Assembly: GCA_021849615.1 (NCBI GenBank)
Contig: JAJZSQ010000020.1
Coordinates: forward strand, 1 to 35,575
DNA: 35,575 nucleotides
Direction: 5' to 3'
From: Pseudomonadota bacterium
GTDB lineage: Bacteria > Pseudomonadota > Gammaproteobacteria > Steroidobacterales > Steroidobacteraceae
In this document: piece after piece, positions 25,043 to 33,313 of the stretch
Layout: each line of letters opens with the position of its first letter
How positions within the stretch are numbered: the first letter of the stretch is position 1
Made by a program: the position numbers and the translations under genes
The notes under the pieces: model-generated
Seen by the model: the letters and a program-made list of their open reading frames with translations, nothing else
What the model was told of the DNA's origin: nothing
The model's database searches: none

Positions 25043-27090
25043 ACAGTGGGGCGCAACCCGAAGTGCGGGGCCGGGGCCGGCCGACCGAGCAGTACGCAGC
25101 CGTCCCAAGCCGGCTCGGACTTCTCTCCGGGCCGAGCCAGCACACGCTGGCGCGCAAGGGCCTGAGCCAGCACGTTGCGCGGCGTGTCATAGTTGCGCAA
25201 TGTGTGTGTCACGGCCATGACCGGCGCGACGCGCTCCAAACGCTCCGTGATGACCGTGCCCAAGTACAACGGCTCGGTGACCGTCGCCGCGGTCAGGTCT
25301 GTGCCCGAGCGCCACAACCGCAGAACGTACCGTTCGTGCGCAGCGCCGCCGCGGTGCACCAGCACGAGCACCTCGCGATGACCGCTCTGCAGATGCGGCA
25401 GTACCGGCAGGTCCGCAAGCCCGATGTGTGGCTCGAACCAGCGGGCCGCGGTACGCAGCGTCCATTGCGGCGGACGCTGCCAACCGTGCGCGGCGAGCTC
25501 GCGCTGCAGTCCGGCGCGATGCCCGGCCCATTGGAAGGTCAATGGTTGCTCGGCTCCGCCGATCAGATCGACGCGACGAGCCGGCAGGCGGCTCCATCCG
25601 TGCTGCCACCAGGTCTCGAGCGGCATCAACTGTATCTGCTGACGCACCGCGTAGCGGCGCATGTCGAATGCGTGACGCTGCACGATGTGCAGGCCGCCGA
25701 AAAGCGCCAGCGCCACACCGGTGCTCACGCAAAGCCCGGTCGCGCCGACCCGAGGGGGATCGTGGCGCAGGTAGGCGATCGCGAGCAGCGCAGCGGCGGC
25801 GATGCCAAAGGCGGTCCCGGCCAGCACGTCGGACAGCCAATGCGCGCCCAGATAAACCCGTGAAAACGCGATCGCACCGATCAAGACGGCGATCGCGCCA
25901 GTGATCGGCAGGCGCCAGCGACCCTTGACTTCCCATGCCGTGATGATCGCAAGGAATCCGTACAAGGCAGCATTGGCCGCGGAATGTCCGCTGGGGAACG
26001 CGAACGCATCCCAGCCAGTATCGATCGGTTCGGGTCGATGGATGCGCAGCGCGATTTTCAGCACGGCGGTAGCGATCCCCGCGACCGCCACGACGCTGAC
26101 CAGGTGGACGGCCGCGCGCCAGTTGCGCCGCCACGCGAGCCACACCAGCGCCGCGGCGGCAACCGCGGCTACGACCCCGGCGTCACCGAGCTCGGTGACG
26201 GCCACCATCGCCTGGTCGACCCACTCGGTGCGCAGACCCTGCAGAAAGTGAAACACCGCCTGGTTGGCACGCACCAGCGGATCGCCGGCGACGACGTCCT
26301 GCAGCACGCCGAAGAACAGCCACAGACTCGACAGCACGATGGCCATGAGCACTGCGAGCCCTGGCATCTCGCGCCGCGTCGGATCGAGCACCGCAAGCAC
26401 CTGGCGCGCGAACCAGCCGCTGCGCCCCGCCGCCCAGACACGCACCCGCTCCTGGGCGGCGAGCGCGTGCGGGGCGACGCGACGCAGCAGGTAGCGTATC
26501 AGCACGTAGAGCAATCCGAGCAGCACCAGCAAGATGGCCGCGATGAGCGCGAGCCGCCCAGCCACTGCGCCGAGCAACACGAACGAGGCCCCGATGGCAG
26601 CACCGGCGAAAATGTGGGCCGGCGCCCACAACAGCGCCGAGAGCAGATTCATCAGGTAGAAGCGGGCCGCATCCATGGAGAGCACACCGCTCAACACGGG
26701 CACGATCGCCCGCACTCCGGGGGTGAAGCGGGCCGTGAACACACTTTTGCCGCCGTGGCGCTCAAGGAACGCCGCGCCGCGCGCCACGAGCCGCGATCGA
26801 CGGCGAAACGGCCAGCGGCCGAGGATGGCCGCGTGGTAGCGCCGGCCGAGCCAGAAGGCAAAGCCGTCGCCGAGCACGGCTCCGACGAATGCGGCGAGAA
26901 CCAGCGGCCACAACCGCAGCGCTCCGGTCGGCACCAGTGCGCTGACGGCGAAGATGATCGCATCTCCGGGCACGAACGCGCCCACCACTGGCAGCGATTC
27001 GGACAGGGATATCAGCAGGACCAGTCCGTACGCGACGTTCTGATGCGCGCCCGCGAGGGCCAAGACAGAACGGGTGAGTCCGCCGAGCAT
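24937..27090 (-). CDS. DedA-PAP2-LssY fusion membrane protein
   Basis: The 717-residue product joins three modules. DedA/SNARE-associated domain: about 1-205, with FTARFTPGVRAIVPVLSG and MDAARFYLMN. PAP2 lipid phosphatase: about 270-440, with all three motifs: KIALRIHRP, PSGHSAANA and SRVYLGAHWLSD. LssY-like C-terminal domain: about 450-680. Such proteins are linked to handling of lipid carriers or phospholipids at the inner membrane; the exact substrate is not known. I chose ATG at 27090 because the DedA fold starts there; the frame extends 128 codons further upstream but that part is antisense to the stress-protein gene. The last 35 residues are basic low-complexity sequence created by the antiparallel overlap with the small membrane gene. 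Confidence 0.88.
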   Translation of the reverse strand: MLGGLTRSVLALAGAHQNVAYGLVLLISLSESLPVVGAFVPGDAIIFAVSALVPTGALRLWPLVLAAFVGAVLGDGFAFWLGRRYHAAILGRWPFRRRSRLVARGAAFLERHGGKSVFTARFTPGVRAIVPVLSGVLSMDAARFYLMNLLSALLWAPAHIFAGAAIGASFVLLGAVAGRLALIAAILLVLLGLLYVLIRYLLRRVAPHALAAQERVRVWAAGRSGWFARQVLAVLDPTRREMPGLAVLMAIVLSSLWLFFGVLQDVVAGDPLVRANQAVFHFLQGLRTEWVDQAMVAVTELGDAGVVAAVAAAALVWLAWRRNWRAAVHLVSVVAVAGIATAVLKIALRIHRPEPIDTGWDAFAFPSGHSAANAALYGFLAIITAWEVKGRWRLPITGAIAVLIGAIAFSRVYLGAHWLSDVLAGTAFGIAAAALLAIAYLRHDPPRVGATGLCVSTGVALALFGGLHIVQRHAFDMRRYAVRQQIQLMPLETWWQHGWSRLPARRVDLIGGAEQPLTFQWAGHRAGLQRELAAHGWQRPPQWTLRTAARWFEPHIGLADLPVLPHLQSGHREVLVLVHRGGAAHERYVLRLWRSGTDLTAATVTEPLYLGTVITERLERVAPVMAVTHTLRNYDTPRNVLAQALARQRVLARPGEKSEPAWDGCVLLGRPAPAPHFGLRPTVQSRSARRRLHQRRTATSAQTASTSPNGQAPCRNP

Positions 27091-27232
27091 GGGGATTCGA
27101 CTCAGGAACGGGCGGCGCGTTGCATGAGGCGGGATTATTTCATGCGTCGCGCCCGGATGCGCATCCTCCCTGATGCCGCCCGGCCCGTTCGCGCGTACGC
27201 TATGCGCATCGAAATGACCTCGGAGGCACAGC

Positions 27233-27694
27233 ATGTACCAACGGATCCTCGTCCCCGTCGATGGCAGTTCCGCGGCGGCCCAGGGCCTGAACGAGGCCGT
27301 CAAGCTGGCGCGCAACCAGGGCGCGCAGATTCTGCTGCTGCACGTCGTCGATGAATGGCGGGTCGCCGCCGGCGACATCGCGGCGGTCAATCTCGATGCG
27401 GGCTCGAAAGCGCTGCGCGAAGCGGGGGCGCAACTGCTGAAGCAGACCGAGGCGCAGGTCCACGAAGCAGGCATCCCGGTTCAAACCGTGCTCCTCGAGG
27501 AATTGGGCGTCCCCGTCGGGGAGTGCATCGTGCAGCGCGCCCAGCAGTGGCAGGCCGATCTGATCGTCTGCGGCACCCACGGCCGTCACGGCGTGAACCG
27601 CCTGCTGCTTGGCAGCAGCGCGGAGTACATCGTGCGCCACACGTCGATACCGGTACTGCTGGTGCGGCAGGCCGAAGCGGGCGAGTCGAGCTGA
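27233..27694 (+). CDS. Universal stress protein, UspA family
   Basis: The 153-residue cytosolic protein has the single Usp fold: ILVPVDGSSAAAQGLNEAV at the start and the ATP-binding signature GTHGRHGVNRLLLGSSAEYI near residues 114-133, then PVLLVR. The G-x2-G-x9-GS spacing is intact, so nucleotide binding is expected. GGAGGC lies 6 nt before the ATG and decides the start. It is divergent from the DedA-PAP2-LssY gene with a short shared upstream region. Its specific role is not predictable. Confidence 0.95.
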   Translation: MYQRILVPVDGSSAAAQGLNEAVKLARNQGAQILLLHVVDEWRVAAGDIAAVNLDAGSKALREAGAQLLKQTEAQVHEAGIPVQTVLLEELGVPVGECIVQRAQQWQADLIVCGTHGRHGVNRLLLGSSAEYIVRHTSIPVLLVRQAEAGESS

Positions 27695-27720
27695 CGAACG
27701 TCGTGCCCCCGCCTCCGATC

Positions 27721-27736
27721 ACTCGGGGGCCCGAGT
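27721..27736 (+). terminator. Weak terminator-like inverted repeat after the stress-protein gene
   Basis: ACTCGGGGGCCCGAGT is a short G+C inverted repeat 27 nt past the stop codon. It is followed by only a few T residues, so terminator function is uncertain. Confidence 0.3.
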
Positions 27737-27758
27737 TCGTTCGCGGCGACGAGCGGAT

Positions 27759-28046
27759 TTACTGTTCGATTTTCTTCAGCACACTGAGATTTATCTCGCA
27801 GACCTGCAACGTGCTCGCCGAGTTCCTGTGGTACAGCCCGTGGAGCAGCGCCCGGCCCCATCCGGTCAGACCCGACGGCGGATGCTGCACCCCCTGAAAG
27901 AAGTGCAAGATCCTCGGCACGGCACCCACTTTTGCATCCGGATTAATCTGCGCCAGACCCACCAGCGCGATGTAGGCAGCCAGCTGTCCATAGGACATAC
28001 CGTGCACACCACGCTTGTTGATCACGACGATGACGGACGAGAATTT
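27759..28046 (-). pseudogene. 3' remnant of a protein-coding gene of unknown function, 5' end lost at an IS3 fragment
   Basis: The frame encodes a protein-like C-terminal segment containing VHGMSYGQLAAYIALVGLAQ, then PRILHFFQG and LHGLYHRNSAS. It resembles the C-terminal end of longer uncharacterised proteobacterial proteins with a SxGQLAxYxAMVGLAQ pattern (from memory of the family; not checked). Reading upstream, the frame meets a TAG at 28047-28049, exactly where similarity to an IS3 transposase begins on the other strand. This looks like a gene whose 5' part was removed by insertion of a mobile element. No ribosome site is seen for any internal start. Confidence 0.45.
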
Positions 28047-28243
28047 TCGCTACACTAAAGAGCGAGGAGGCGACAGAGCCGTACGCGACCAAGCAGGACG
28101 CTCACCGATCGATCGCACAGTACATCCACGGCTTTTACAATCCAATCCGCCTGCCCTCATCACTCGGATACTTGTCGCCGAACGAGTACGCGCGCAGAGT
28201 ACAACACGTCGATCAAGACCCATCTAAGAGGTCCGTCGCGTAG
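28034..28243 (+). pseudogene. IS3-family transposase OrfB, C-terminal fragment
   Basis: Translation from 28034 gives FATLKSEEATEPYATKQD, then HRSIAQYIHGFYNPIRL and SSLGYLSPNEYARRVQ, ending at TAG 28241. This is the end of an IS3-type DDE integrase (OrfB), including the LKxE stretch with the last catalytic Glu and the closing LGYLSPxEY motif. The preceding codons DEN-F lie in another frame (atg at 28030), so a small indel in the TTTT run near 28044-28048 broke the frame. Everything upstream of the DDE tail is missing, so the element is dead. Confidence 0.8.
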
Positions 28244-28288
28244 AGACCATTTCACAAGGGCTCTTTCCTGGGGCTGAACAGCGCCGAT

Positions 28289-28732
28289 TTGCTGCTGTAT
28301 AACGAGCGCCCGGGTCCGCGCGGGAAAGTCATGCTCAACGAGATCGAGGTGCGGCGCGTTCAGCGGGCCGATGAGCCATGCTACCAAGCCTTGATGCAAG
28401 CGCACCATTATCTGGGAGCGCTGCCGAAGATCGGGGAGGCGCGCACCCTTCTGTGCGAGCCCCATCTGCCGCCCCTGGATGTGCGTGGAGAACCGAAACT
28501 GGTGCTCACCGCTGCATATCACATGTTCAAGAATGACGTCGAGTACCGTAACCAGACTAACGCGTACGGGCTTCTGTTTCGCGGTTCTGGGTGCGGCCAG
28601 CCGTTCCGGCCGCAGACCATCATGGTCGCAAGCGTAACAGTGGACCAGCAGGATCGTCAGCTGAGCCGGTCCATTTCGGATCGACGGCGGCTGCGCTGCA
28701 GCCTCTCCCGATCGGGGTCGTGCATGGAGTAA
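28289..28732 (+). pseudogene. Chimeric remnant: DUF4338-like N-terminal piece joined to possible IS110-type C-terminal piece
   Basis: The open frame reads MLNEIEVRRVQRADEPCYQA and then LMQAHHYLGALPKIGEA, which matches the N-terminal part of DUF4338 proteins found in insertion sequences and in DruA. After that point the similarity stops. The next segment, KLVLTAAYHMFKNDVEYRN, looks like the C-terminal end of IS110-type transposases (AYHMLKxxxxYxDLG). Neither domain is complete. Its place between an IS3 tail and unrecognised debris supports a composite of element scraps rather than a working gene. The IS110 assignment is the less certain of the two. Confidence 0.42.
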
Positions 28733-29233
28733 TCCGTCCGTCGCGGCACAATCGCCGGCTCTGCGCCGGCCCCGGGATCTGTCTTGGACATTCGGGCCGT
28801 GCAGCCTGCGCGGCTCCGACCACGCAGTGTGCTCCTGCGGATACGTAGAACCACCTACGGCACTGCGGATAACCAACACGATGGTTGATGGTTTTGCCGC
28901 GCACAGCTTTAACAGGCCGCTGAAATTCCATTTTCCCAAGGACGATTTGATCAACACTTGAGCAATCACGGACCAAGAATCAGATGGTTACGACGTACTT
29001 GCGAAGAAATCGCAGCTCGCAAAATAGCTTTCACCAGCCTGTTAATCCAGCAATTTCGCATCGCGACGCAGTGCGATCACTCTCAAATTTTGCATGAAAA
29101 TGTCATAGATGATGGTTCAAGTCGTTATAAGGTCGGCCGATATCAGATATGGCGCGCCGCACCGCTGCGGCGCAAGGCGGCTGACATTTGTCAGCGGACG
29201 TGACTCGCAAATATCTGCGCAGCAGGAAACCGT
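28733..29233. other. Region of about 500 bp without a recognisable gene; holds the chemoreceptor gene's upstream region
   Basis: The left half is probably more mobile-element debris: no frame gives a family I recognise, though base composition stays coding-like. From about 28960 the sequence turns much more A+T-rich than the rest of the window. It contains several AT-rich stretches and should include the promoter of the downstream chemotaxis gene. AGGAAA lies 6 nt before that gene's ATG. Confidence 0.45.
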
Positions 29234-30979
29234 ATGTTCAAATTTAACCGCTTCTCTAACCGCGCCAGCGAAGGCCCCTCGCAATCGGTCAGTGCGCTTG
29301 AGCTGGCGGATCTGCGGGGCCAGGTCGCGGCGTTCGGTAAATCGCAGGCGGTGATCGAGTTCGGAATGGATGGCACGATCCTCGCAGCCAACGACAACTT
29401 TCTGCAGGCCGTCGGCTACACGCTCGATGAGATCAAGGGCAAGCATCATCGTATTCTGGTCGATCCAGCCTACGCCGCGAGCCCCGATTACGTGCAATTC
29501 TGGGCGAAACTCGCGCGCGGGGAATTTGACGCCGGACAGTACCGGCGGTTTGGCAAGGCGGGGCGAGAGGTCTGGCTGCAGGCCACCTACAATCCGATCC
29601 TCGATCCCAGCGGCAAACCCTTCAAGGTGGTCAAGGTCTGCGCGGATGTCACCCGCCAAAAACTCGAGACGGCCGACTCCGAAGGTAAGCTGCGGGCAAT
29701 CGACAAAGTGCAGGCCATCATCGAGTTCGATCTCGATGGCACCGTCCGCACGGCCAATCAGAACTTCCTGCGTGTCGTCGGTTATTCGTTGGACGAAATT
29801 CGCGGCAAACATCACCGGATATTCGTCGACTCTCAGTATGCGGCGAGCCCGGAGTACGACGCCTTCTGGGCAAAGCTGCGTCGCGGCGAATTCGATGCAG
29901 CCGAATACCGACGTATAGCCAAGGGGGGGCGTGAGGTCTGGCTGCAGGCCTCGTACAACCCGGTCGTCGATGCAAGCGGCCGGCCGATCAAGGTCGTGAA
30001 GTTCGCCACCGACATCACCGAGCAGAAGCGCACGACGCAGCAGCTCTCAGAATTGGTTGCGCAAATTCGCGTCGCGGTCTCCGAGGTCACCTCGAGCGCT
30101 AAAGACATTGCCGATGGCAACACCAGTCTCAGCCAGCGCGTCGAGGAGCAGGCGGCGAGTCTGGAGGAGACGGCGAGCTCGATGGAGGAGATGACAGCGA
30201 CGGTGAAGCAGAACTCCGACAACGCAGCGGCCGCGAAACAATTGGCGAGTGCGGCGCGCGAGAGCGCGGAAAAGGGCGGGGCGGTCGTAACCCAGGCCGT
30301 CGATGCGATGCAGGCCATAGATTCCGCCAGCCGCAAGATCTCCGACATCATCGGCGTGATCGATGAGATTGCCTTCCAGACCAATCTGCTGGCTTTGAAT
30401 GCCGCCGTCGAGGCGGCGCGCGCCGGGGAGCAGGGGCGCGGCTTTGCAGTCGTCGCCTCCGAGGTGCGCAATCTGGCCGGTCGCTCAGCGTCGGCGGCCA
30501 AGGAAATCAAGGCGCTGATTCAGGACAGCAGTGCGAAAGTCGCCGACGGCTCGCGCCTGGTCTCCCAGTCGGGCGATGGCCTGCAGGAGATCATCGGATC
30601 GGTGAAGAAGGTCACCGACATCGTTGCGGAGATCGCCGCCGCATCGGTCGAGCAGAGCAGCGGAATCGATCAGATCGCGCGCGCTGTGGCGCAGATGAAC
30701 GAGGTGACGCAGCAGAATGCGGCACTCGTGGAGGAGGCATCGGCCGCGAGCGAGTCGATCCTGCAGCAGGCGAAGGATCTGGCCGCGGCGGTCGGCGGGG
30801 ACAGCAGTGAGCCGCAGACCGAGCAGACGAGCCGCAAGGCGCCCAAAGCGCCCTTGCAGTCCGCCCGCAAAGCGCCGCCGCTGCAGGTCGTGCGCAAGCC
30901 CGGCGCGAGAAGCGCCACCGCTGCAGGCGGTGCGAAGGTTGCCGCCGGGGGTGGCGATTCGGAGTGGTCAGAGTTCTAG
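29234..30979 (+). CDS. Soluble methyl-accepting chemotaxis protein with tandem PAS domains (BdlA-like layout)
   Basis: The 581-residue protein has no membrane segment. Two closely similar PAS domains (about 30-140 and 150-262) share GKHHRI, WAKLxRGEFDA and [12 protein letters not shown], showing an internal duplication. The signalling domain (about 265-525) includes the CheA/CheW contact tip [20 protein letters not shown] and [15 protein letters not shown]. The Ala/Lys-rich tail ends DSEWSEF, an xWxxF pattern like the CheR-tethering pentapeptide of high-abundance receptors. It probably senses redox, oxygen or a cytosolic ligand and reports to a CheA array; a BdlA-like link to biofilm dispersal is possible given the c-di-GMP genes nearby. 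No che genes are in the window. Confidence 0.93.
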   Translation: MFKFNRFSNRASEGPSQSVSALELADLRGQVAAFGKSQAVIEFGMDGTILAANDNFLQAVGYTLDEIKGKHHRILVDPAYAASPDYVQFWAKLARGEFDAGQYRRFGKAGREVWLQATYNPILDPSGKPFKVVKVCADVTRQKLETADSEGKLRAIDKVQAIIEFDLDGTVRTANQNFLRVVGYSLDEIRGKHHRIFVDSQYAASPEYDAFWAKLRRGEFDAAEYRRIAKGGREVWLQASYNPVVDASGRPIKVVKFATDITEQKRTTQQLSELVAQIRVAVSEVTSSAKDIADGNTSLSQRVEEQAASLEETASSMEEMTATVKQNSDNAAAAKQLASAARESAEKGGAVVTQAVDAMQAIDSASRKISDIIGVIDEIAFQTNLLALNAAVEAARAGEQGRGFAVVASEVRNLAGRSASAAKEIKALIQDSSAKVADGSRLVSQSGDGLQEIIGSVKKVTDIVAEIAAASVEQSSGIDQIARAVAQMNEVTQQNAALVEEASAASESILQQAKDLAAAVGGDSSEPQTEQTSRKAPKAPLQSARKAPPLQVVRKPGARSATAAGGAKVAAGGGDSEWSEF

Positions 30980-31040
30980 GCGCGTCAAGGGGGCTGGAGC
31001 GAACGGAAACTCTGGCCTTGAGTGTCGTGATTCATGCTGA

Positions 31041-32499
31041 CCTGTAGAGAAAATCAGGTAGATTGCCGCGCCGAGGCTGCCTCAGGCGCCCTGCAGGGCG
31101 AACATTCGCCTGAGGTTCCAGCTCATCGTCACCAGGCTCCACTCGCCTCGGGCGCTCTCGAGTCCGCGCAGCCGGAACTGTCGAAATCCCATGACCGATT
31201 TGATGATCCCGAAGACCGGCTCGGGTGTCTGCTTACGCAAGGCGTAGAGCTTCCGTCCCGCGGGCGTCTTCAGGCGGTATCTCATCTTCTCCATCGCCGT
31301 TGCCGATTCCGGTGGCGCTTGGGCGCTGCCGCAAAGCGTTGCCGCCAAGTCTTATGATGGCGTTCGCGCTTGAGCGCGATCAGCGGCTCGATGCCCGCCG
31401 TCGCACAGCCCTCAACGTTCTTCTCACTCGCGTAGCCGCTGTCGGCGAGGATGCGCCGCGTGCGCCCCAGCTCCTTCGGCAGCGCCTTGAGCTTCTGGAT
31501 CATCGGGGCGAGCTGCTCCTTGTCGTTCGCCGCCTGCGTGACCTCGAGGGCCACCACCAACATGCTGCCTGCGGCCACCACCGCCTGGGCGTTGTAGCAC
31601 TGATCAAATCCGCCGCCGGCCACCGGCATGATGCGCGACTCCTCGTCCGTGAGGTTGCTCTGCTCCTTCGCGTCCACTCCACCGCTCGGGGGTGCCGGTG
31701 GGCGGCCACCGGGCTTCTTGCCCGTGCGGCGCTCCTGCTCCTCGCGCGCGGCGATCTTCGCCCGATACTCGGCCTGCTCCCGCTCAGCAACCCGAGCTCG
31801 GATCTTCTCCTTCGCCTCGGCGATCGCCGCCAATCGCGCCTCGCGCCGCTCGAGCTCCTCCGGGATCGACATCCCGTCGGGAACCTCCCGCGCATCGGCT
31901 CGCTCGGAGAGGGCAAGCAGTTGCTGCACTTCCTTCTTCAGCCGCTTCTCGAGCTTCTCGGCGTGTCCGTAGGACAGAGCGCTGTGCCGGCTGGCGTTCG
32001 CGTGCACCTTGGTGCCATCGAGCGCCACCGTACCCATCTTCAGCATCCCCATCGTGCGCGCCACCTTCAGCACCTCAACGAACAGAGGCTCGATGTGCTT
32101 CAGGAAGCGCTTGCGGAAATGCGCGATGGTGTCGTGATCAGGATGCTCGTTACCGGCAATGAAGCGAAAGGCCACCGAGTCGTACGTCGCCCGCTCCACA
32201 GCTCGGCTCGAGAACACCCCTGTCGCATAGCCATACACCAGCAACCCGAGCAGCATCGCCGGGTGGTACGAGGCCGAACTCGAGCCTCGGTACGTCTTCT
32301 CCAGCTCCGCGAGGTCCAGCCCCTCGACCACCTCGACGACAAAGCGCCAGGTGCCGCTGCGGCAGCCACTCCTCTACTGAGGGCGGCAGCAGAAAGCCAG
32401 TGTCACGGTTGATCGGGCGGAAATTGCTCATGCTCACCCTGTTCTGCCGAGGAGGCCCGCTGTGATTATCCCCTATCTACCCTCGTCAAGTCCGACAGG
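31041..32499 (-). mobile_element. IS1182-type insertion sequence, inactivated
   Basis: The boundaries are tentative. They rest on CCTGT at 31041-31045 facing its inverse ACAGG at 32495-32499, with GGTAGAT-like sequence 11-13 nt further inside on both sides (imperfect terminal repeats). The element holds one transposase reading frame broken in two places. It begins about 60 bp after the chemoreceptor stop. No convincing target-site duplication could be read. Confidence 0.5.
31082..32431 (-). pseudogene. IS1182-family transposase with two frameshifts
   Basis: Three successive frames reconstruct one transposase of about 450 residues. Piece one starts MSNFRPINRDTGFLLPPSVE and runs to QRHLA. A two-base loss near 32345 shifts the frame to VVEGLDLAELEKTYRG, which continues through ALDGTKVHANAS (first Asp) and ILADSGYASEKN (second Asp). 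A second frameshift near 31310-31325 leads to ESATAMEKMRYRLKTPAGR and KQTPEPVFGIIKSVMG (catalytic Glu region) up to the stop. All DDE positions survive, so the damage is recent, but no full-length protein can be made without two recoding events. Confidence 0.88.
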
Positions 32500-32665
32500 C
32501 TGCTAGGACCAGTCCATCGTCGGATGGTCGGCGCGCGGCAGCGACCGTTATTCTGCAATCGCCGTTGCCTTTGGCCCGGCTCGCAGTGGCCGAAGTGTTC
32601 AATGGACCGATGGGACCCAACTATGGCACGCTACGCTTTAGAGTCCCCCATCGGGGATCGGTAAA

Positions 32666-32687
32666 CCCCTCGCCTTTAGGCGACGGG
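32666..32687. repeat. Left-end hairpin of the IS200-like element
   Basis: The sequence contains TCGCC-TTTA-GGCGA with flanking CCC/GGG, forming an imperfect hairpin 28 nt before the tnpA start. The core CCCTCGCCTTTAGGC is repeated at 33199-33213 after the gene, as expected for paired subterminal structures recognised by IS200/IS605 TnpA. Confidence 0.65.
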
Positions 32688-32715
32688 ACAGTCGGGCGGA
32701 TATAGCATCCGGGGT

Positions 32716-33144
32716 ATGAAAGACTACAAGAGCAGCAGCCACGCGGTATGGGACTGCAAATACCACCTGGTGTGGATTTCGAAGTACCGGTACTCGGCCT
32801 TGGTAGGAGACGTCGGGCTGCGGGCCAGAGAGCTCTTGCGGGAGATTGCTCGGAGTCTGGAGATGACGATCTACGCCGGGACCCTCAATCGGGACCCCGT
32901 GCATGTGCTCGTCTCGCTACCGCCGCAGGTGTCGGTGTCCCGAGCCGTACAATTTCTGAAGGGGAAGAGCTCGCATAGACTGCTGAGTGAATTTGCGGCG
33001 CTGAGAAAGCGGTACTGGGGCCAGCATCTGTGGGCACGGGGTTACTGGGTGGCGTCGAGCGGAAACGTGACCGACGAGGTGTGGCAGAAATACATCGAGA
33101 ATCAAGTGCCTGAGGAGCCTGATGACAACTTCAAAATCGTGTGA
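32716..33144 (+). CDS. tnpA: IS200-like TnpA transposase with altered HUH motif (PVH)
   Basis: The 142-residue product is a single-domain Y1 transposase of the IS200/IS605 type: CKYHLVWISKYRYSALVGD, then SRAVQFLKGKSSHRLLSEF, then WARGYWVASSGNVTDEVWQK. The nucleophile Tyr126 in KYIENQ is present. The metal-binding HUH motif, normally DHVH, reads Asp60-Pro61-Val62-His63: the first histidine is lost through a CAC-to-CCC type change. Metal binding and DNA cleavage should be severely reduced. No tnpB partner is present, as in classic IS200. Length and reading frame are otherwise normal. Confidence 0.88.
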   Translation: MKDYKSSSHAVWDCKYHLVWISKYRYSALVGDVGLRARELLREIARSLEMTIYAGTLNRDPVHVLVSLPPQVSVSRAVQFLKGKSSHRLLSEFAALRKRYWGQHLWARGYWVASSGNVTDEVWQKYIENQVPEEPDDNFKIV

Positions 33145-33151
33145 CTCTGCG

Positions 33152-33168
33152 GTCGGCCGCAGGCCGAC
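33152..33168 (+). terminator. Perfect 7-bp stem-loop just after tnpA
   Basis: GTCGGCC-GCA-GGCCGAC begins 8 nt after the tnpA stop. There is no T run after it. It may be a terminator or part of the right-end structure of the element. Confidence 0.45.
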
Positions 33169-33197
33169 GAATACCCGGCTTGAGCCGTCTCCCGGAA

Positions 33198-33218
33198 GCC
33201 CTCGCCTTTAGGCACGCG
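33198..33218. repeat. Right-end repeat of the IS200-like element
   Basis: The sequence GCCCTCGCCTTTAGGCACGCG shares the 15-base core of the left-end hairpin but has lost pairing beyond GCC-TTTA-GGC. It marks the probable right boundary of the element and, like the PVH change, suggests decay. Confidence 0.6.
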
Positions 33219-33313
33219 TATGTTCACGCTAGGGTACGTTCACATATCATTAGGCCCAATATCAACGACATGGTAGGACGCAGCTTTGCCTCGCTGAAGA
33301 GGTAACGAGACTG

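Noticed and set aside
25984-27354. Plus-strand open frame of 456 codons
   Set aside because: It is antisense to the DedA and PAP2 modules and has low-complexity composition.
27091-27474. N-terminal extension of the DedA-PAP2-LssY protein
   Set aside because: These 128 codons are antisense to the universal stress protein gene and its leader and have no DedA-like sequence.
28289-28440. Possible DruA (Druantia anti-phage) gene because of DUF4338-like sequence
   Set aside because: Only the first part of the domain is present, it is fused to other transposase-like sequence and surrounded by IS fragments; no other defence gene is nearby.
32500-32640. Possible extra small gene or RNA between the IS1182 and IS200 elements
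   Set aside because: No open frame with a start and ribosome site and no clear fold beyond short G+C inverted repeats.
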